Shown piece after piece: positions 5,926-8,379 of a stretch of DNA of 8,379 nucleotides. This DNA is from Pseudomonadota bacterium (lineage in GTDB: Bacteria > Myxococcota > Myxococcia > Myxococcales > Anaeromyxobacteraceae). The notes beneath the pieces are model-generated. The model was not told the origin of the DNA. It worked only from the letters and a program-made list of their open reading frames with translations, and did not search any database. Numbering within the stretch: the stretch's first letter is position 1; each line of letters starts with the position of its first letter. The stretch spans positions 1 to 8,379 of the forward strand of contig JAEZXM010000063.1 in NCBI GenBank assembly GCA_023419875.1, written 5' to 3'. The position numbers and the translations under genes were made by a program.

Positions 5926-6863
5926 GGCTCGAGCGCGCTCCCGACGCGGCGACCCTTGCGCGCCTCTATCACGAGCTCTCCCGCCTCGGCGCGCCCGCGA
6001 GGGGGGAGCGCGCGCGCTGGGTGTACGGCGAGCCCGCGCCGGAGGAGCTCGTCGTCCTGGCTTCGCAGGCGGCGCGCCACGATCCGCGGCTGCTCTGGAT
6101 CCTCGTCCAGCTCCTGGCCCAGCGTTTCGACCGGCTCGATCCGCGCAAGCTGCGGGTCGCCCTCCAGGACAGCGCCTGGCCGGCCACCCTCGGGGTGGTC
6201 TTCGAGTTCGCGCGGCGCGTCCAGCCGTCGCCGGAGCTCGCCGACACGGCCAGGTTCGTGATGGCGAGGGTCCCGCCTGCGTCCGGTGAGCAGTTCTTCT
6301 TCGCCTCGGGGGCGTTCGGCGGTGAGCTGGCGCGCCGGAACGCCGAGGAGTCGCTCGCCGAGTACAAGCGGTGGGGCTTCTTCGGCAGGGAGGAGCCGAT
6401 CGCGAAGGAGCTCGGGGTTGCCGCGCACGGGACCATGGGAAGGACCGAACGCTCCAACGTGCTCCGGCGGCTCGCGAAGCGAGTGGAGTCGTTCACGCTC
6501 GCGGACTACGTGAACGCGCTCGGGGGGCGGGTCTCGGCGCGGCAAGCGAGCCGCGACCTCGGCTCTGCGCCCTTCCTGCTCCGCCGGGGGACCCGGCGCG
6601 GTACGCGGTATCGCCTCCGGCCGGAACGCCCTTCGCGGCCGCTCGTGGCGGGGGATCGCGTGCGCATCCACGTCTCGGGGCGGCGCCTCGCGGGCAAGGT
6701 GCTCGAGGACCTCGGAACCTCAGGCCCCGCGGGCCGGCAGCTCGTCAGGGTGGCGGTGAGGGACTCCGCGTCCGGCGACGAGCCGATGGAGGTGACCGTC
6801 CCCTCGAGCTGGCTCGAGCTCCCCGACCCGCTCCCTCACCGCGGCGTGACCGTGATCTCGTAG
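5922..6863 (+). CDS. Winged-helix DNA-binding protein with C-terminal SH3-like domain, partner of the nucleotidyltransferase
   Basis: Encodes 313 residues of no family I can name exactly. Residues 1-130 are helical. Around 176-230 there is a winged-helix region: ERSNVLRRLAKRV, FTLADYVNALGG, then VSARQASRDL with an Arg-rich wing ending GTRYRL, a pattern shared with other HTH domains that read RQA-x-RDL. Residues 240-300 (AGDRVRIHVSGRRLAGKVL, then strands and WLELP) look like a small SH3-like beta barrel. The GTG start overlaps the nucleotidyltransferase stop, so the two are coupled and the protein is likely its partner or autoregulator. In many such pairs the regulator comes first; here it is second. 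The last 28 bases overlap the 3' end of the convergent glycosidase gene. Confidence 0.8.
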   Translation: MRLERAPDAATLARLYHELSRLGAPARGERARWVYGEPAPEELVVLASQAARHDPRLLWILVQLLAQRFDRLDPRKLRVALQDSAWPATLGVVFEFARRVQPSPELADTARFVMARVPPASGEQFFFASGAFGGELARRNAEESLAEYKRWGFFGREEPIAKELGVAAHGTMGRTERSNVLRRLAKRVESFTLADYVNALGGRVSARQASRDLGSAPFLLRRGTRRGTRYRLRPERPSRPLVAGDRVRIHVSGRRLAGKVLEDLGTSGPAGRQLVRVAVRDSASGDEPMEVTVPSSWLELPDPLPHRGVTVIS

Positions 6864-7666
6864 CCGGTGATCTCGGCGACGCCCGAGCCGATCACCACCT
6901 CGTTCACGAACTCGACGCTGGCGCACCAGGTGGTGTCGAGGACGAGGTCGAGCTCGAGCAGCAGGTCGAAGAAGGCGCTCAGGCGGAGAGGGCCTTCGAG
7001 GATGATCGGCGCTCCATCGCCCGCGTCATGGGGCACGAAGGCGATGTACGTCCACACGGCGGGGGTGGTGAAGTCGTGGTGGCCAGGATTGACGTAGAGG
7101 TCGAACGCGGTCCCGTCCACGTCGTAGGTGCCCTGCCACTCCCCCGCCGGCCCGAGGTCGTGGGTGAGCGTCCAGATCATGATCTCGTGGGAGAGGACTG
7201 CGGTCGTCGCCGGCAGCTCCGAGACCGCCCAGACGTCGAAGGCCATGTTGTAGACGCCGGTCGCCTCGAGGCGGACGTCGAAGTCCGCCACCACGTCCTT
7301 CGTCCCAGGCCGGAGCGGAAATCCGGTCTCGATCCCCGAGGGCGTGTCCCAGGGGTTGTCGCCGTACTTCACCTCCGGCGCCGCCACCACCATCCAGGCG
7401 TCCGGCCAGTCCCACTGCCACCCGAACGCCGACTCGCCGTCGAGCATCTCGAGGAACACCGCCTGCCGCCAGGGCGCGAGCGCGGCCTGCTTGTTCCAGA
7501 CGTTGTTGATGACCCGGTAACCTTCGCGGTACTGGAGCACGTCCCAGTCACTCCAGGTGTACGCGGTGACCTCGCCGTGCGCGCGCTCCGGCGTGCCGCG
7601 GCCCCCGGCGCCCGAGCCGCAAGCGACCGTGAGCAGAAGAAGGGTGGAAAGCCTCGGCGCGTGCAT
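6836..7666 (-). CDS. Glycoside hydrolase family 12 lipoprotein (endoglucanase/xyloglucanase type)
   Basis: Encodes 276 residues. The N-terminus is a lipoprotein signal: basic start, a run of Leu, then TVAC with Cys16 as the likely lipidated residue (Thr at -3 is a small deviation from the lipobox). The mature part matches GH12 in order: INNVWN (53-58), FGWQWDWP (81-88), APEVKYGDNPW (96-106, the family's PEI-Y-G block), nucleophile Glu161 in SHEIMIW, and acid/base Glu256 in FVNEVVIGSG near the C-terminus. Family enzymes cleave beta-1,4-glucan or xyloglucan with retention of configuration. Spacer residues 17-30 are Gly/Arg-rich, fitting anchoring to the envelope. The start has GGGAGGG about four bases before the ATG, and that site lies in a predicted hairpin. 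It follows the repeat-protein gene by 70 bases. Confidence 0.9.
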   Translation of the reverse strand: MHAPRLSTLLLLTVACGSGAGGRGTPERAHGEVTAYTWSDWDVLQYREGYRVINNVWNKQAALAPWRQAVFLEMLDGESAFGWQWDWPDAWMVVAAPEVKYGDNPWDTPSGIETGFPLRPGTKDVVADFDVRLEATGVYNMAFDVWAVSELPATTAVLSHEIMIWTLTHDLGPAGEWQGTYDVDGTAFDLYVNPGHHDFTTPAVWTYIAFVPHDAGDGAPIILEGPLRLSAFFDLLLELDLVLDTTWCASVEFVNEVVIGSGVAEITGYEITVTPR

Positions 7667-7667
7667 G

Positions 7668-7715
7668 CTGCCCTCCCGTCGCGTCCAGGGAACGCGGCGG
7701 CGGGAGAGAGGGCAG
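7668..7715 (-). promoter_or_regulatory. Hairpin covering the glycosidase ribosome binding site
   Basis: Read on the minus strand, the eight bases at 7708-7715 (CTGCCCTC) pair with 7668-7675 (GAGGGCAG), with an inner stem CGCGT/ACGCG (7692-7696 with 7680-7684), a further 3 bp (7698-7700 with 7676-7678) and an unpaired block at 7701-7707. The 3' arm contains GGGAGGG, the Shine-Dalgarno of the GH12 gene. No U run follows, so it is less like a terminator of the upstream gene and more like a translation-masking structure. Role inferred. Confidence 0.5.
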
Positions 7716-7736
7716 ACGACCGTCAGGGATCGCGGC

Positions 7737-8379
7737 TCAGGCCTCGCGCTTGCTCGACCGACGCCGCGACGTCCGCCTGGGCTCCGCCGTGCCGCGGCCG
7801 GAGAGGAGGAGGCCGACGAACACCATCGCGACGGTCGCGGTCCGGAGGCCCTCGCAACCGCCGGGCGACTCGCGGGGGGCGACGGTGAAGGTCGCGGTCA
7901 CGCTGCGGGCCGCGGACATGGTGACGGCGCACGCTCCGCTGCCGGTGCACGCGCCGCTCCAGCCCGAGAACGCCGAGCCGCCGGCGGCGGTCGCGGTCAG
8001 GGTGACGACCGTGCCGCTCGTGTACGTCGCGCTGCACGTCGTGCCGCAGGCGAGCCCGCCGGTCGAGGACGTCACCGTGCCCGAGCCGGTGCCCGCCTTC
8101 GCGACCGTCAACGGGTACGTCGTCGGCGGGACGAGGGTGAAGGTCGCGGTCGCGCTGAGGCTCGCGGTCATCGTGACGACGCACGTCCCGGTGCCGACGC
8201 AGGCGCCGCTCCAGCCGGTGAACGTCGACCCGCTCGCGGCGGCCGCGGTCAGGGTGATCGTCGTGCCGCTCGCGTAGCTCGCGCTGCACGCGGCGCCGCA
8301 GGTGATCCCGCCCGTCGAGGACGTGACCGTGCCCGCCCCCGTGCCGCTCTTCGTGACGGTCAGCGCATAGGTCGTGACC
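7737..8379 (-). CDS. Surface protein with InlB-B-like repeats and C-terminal sorting-like tail; 5' part beyond the window
   Basis: The frame is open from the right edge, giving 213 C-terminal residues; a methionine at 8171 is internal, not the start. Two tandem 84-residue repeats of the bacterial repeat type related to the InlB B-repeat/Flg_new family run through it: Y-x-LTV ... GTGxGTVTSSTGG ... C-x3-C ... SGT ... FxGWSGAC-x5-C ... SATATFT. Each has four Cys, likely two disulfides, fitting an extracellular location. After the repeats comes SPGGC, a hydrophobic segment (TATVAMVFVGLLL) and an Arg-rich end (RRTSRRRSSKREA), a three-part layout like MYXO-CTERM or similar sorting signals. It probably sits on or is released from the cell surface. 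The gene is upstream of the glycosidase on the same strand, possibly in one operon. Confidence 0.87.
   Translation of the reverse strand, partial: VTTYALTVTKSGTGAGTVTSSTGGITCGAACSASYASGTTITLTAAAASGSTFTGWSGACVGTGTCVVTMTASLSATATFTLVPPTTYPLTVAKAGTGSGTVTSSTGGLACGTTCSATYTSGTVVTLTATAAGGSAFSGWSGACTGSGACAVTMSAARSVTATFTVAPRESPGGCEGLRTATVAMVFVGLLLSGRGTAEPRRTSRRRSSKREA
7866..8369 (-). repeat. Tandem 252-base coding repeat, two copies in the window
   Basis: Copy 1 is 8118-8369 and copy 2 is 7866-8117 (minus-strand order), in phase with the protein repeat of 84 residues. Hand comparison of the first 80 residues gives 54 identities and no gaps. More copies probably lie beyond the right edge. Confidence 0.85.

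Noticed and set aside
6371..7888. Plus-strand open frame of 505 codons
   Set aside because: Overlaps the winged-helix gene in another frame and is antisense to the GH12 gene; composition is shadow-like.
7750..8277. Plus-strand open frame across the repeat region
   Set aside because: It is the antisense image of the repeat protein, whose Cys and Gly-Trp-Ser-Gly patterns show the minus strand is coding.
7866..8369. Periodic sequence considered as a CRISPR array
   Set aside because: The 252-base period is far too long, there are no short identical repeats with unique spacers, and the reading frame is continuous.
1..8379. tRNA, rRNA, insertion sequence or attachment site
   Set aside because: No cloverleaf-like sequence, transposase motif, terminal inverted repeats or tRNA-end duplication was seen.

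Overview
The window is very GC-rich, its genes are strongly biased to G or C at third codon positions, and most genes have a clear purine-rich ribosome binding site. With the gene types seen (a stand-alone receiver protein, a lipoprotein glycosidase, a repeat-rich surface protein with a sorting-like tail), it looks like a high-GC proteobacterium or myxobacterium such as an Anaeromyxobacter relative. That placement is inferred from style alone; there is no rRNA or other marker gene here.

Layout. Positions 1-489 (minus strand) hold two small, translationally coupled genes: a 94-residue protein with a small beta-barrel-like N-terminus, then a charged helical protein that runs off the left edge. 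A 270-base divergent spacer follows, then a CspA-type cold shock protein (760-966, plus) with a terminator-like hairpin behind it. A single-domain response regulator (1052-1435, minus) sits back to back with an alpha/beta hydrolase (1611-2528, plus).

The centre of interest is a tightly packed plus-strand cluster at 2548-5306. It encodes a cytoplasmic-looking subtilisin-type (S8) protease with an I9-like prodomain and an Ig/transthyretin-like domain, a 95-residue protein that resembles the protease's own prodomain, and a DNA/RNA non-specific endonuclease (NUC fold) without a signal peptide. The gaps are 9 and 2 bases. The alpha/beta hydrolase lies only 19 bases upstream and may be the first gene of the same transcript. 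My reading is that this may be a protease-controlled intracellular nuclease, of the kind expected in an abortive-infection or programmed-death system, with the small protein as inhibitor or folding partner. This is a hypothesis from architecture, not a recognised named system.

Immediately downstream is a second accessory module: a DUF6036-like nucleotidyltransferase (5395-5925) overlapping a winged-helix protein with a C-terminal small beta-barrel (5922-6863). The pair is toxin-antitoxin-like and is preceded by an AT-rich patch with a good sigma70-type promoter placed so that the message would be leaderless. The neighbourhood may therefore be a small defence or accessory island.

The right end (minus strand) is an envelope/secretion region: a GH12-family endoglucanase-like lipoprotein (6836-7666), whose ribosome binding site lies in a predicted hairpin, and the 3' part of a gene for a surface protein with tandem 84-residue InlB-B-like repeats, ending in a Gly-Gly-Cys / hydrophobic / Arg-rich tail that looks like a C-terminal sorting signal.
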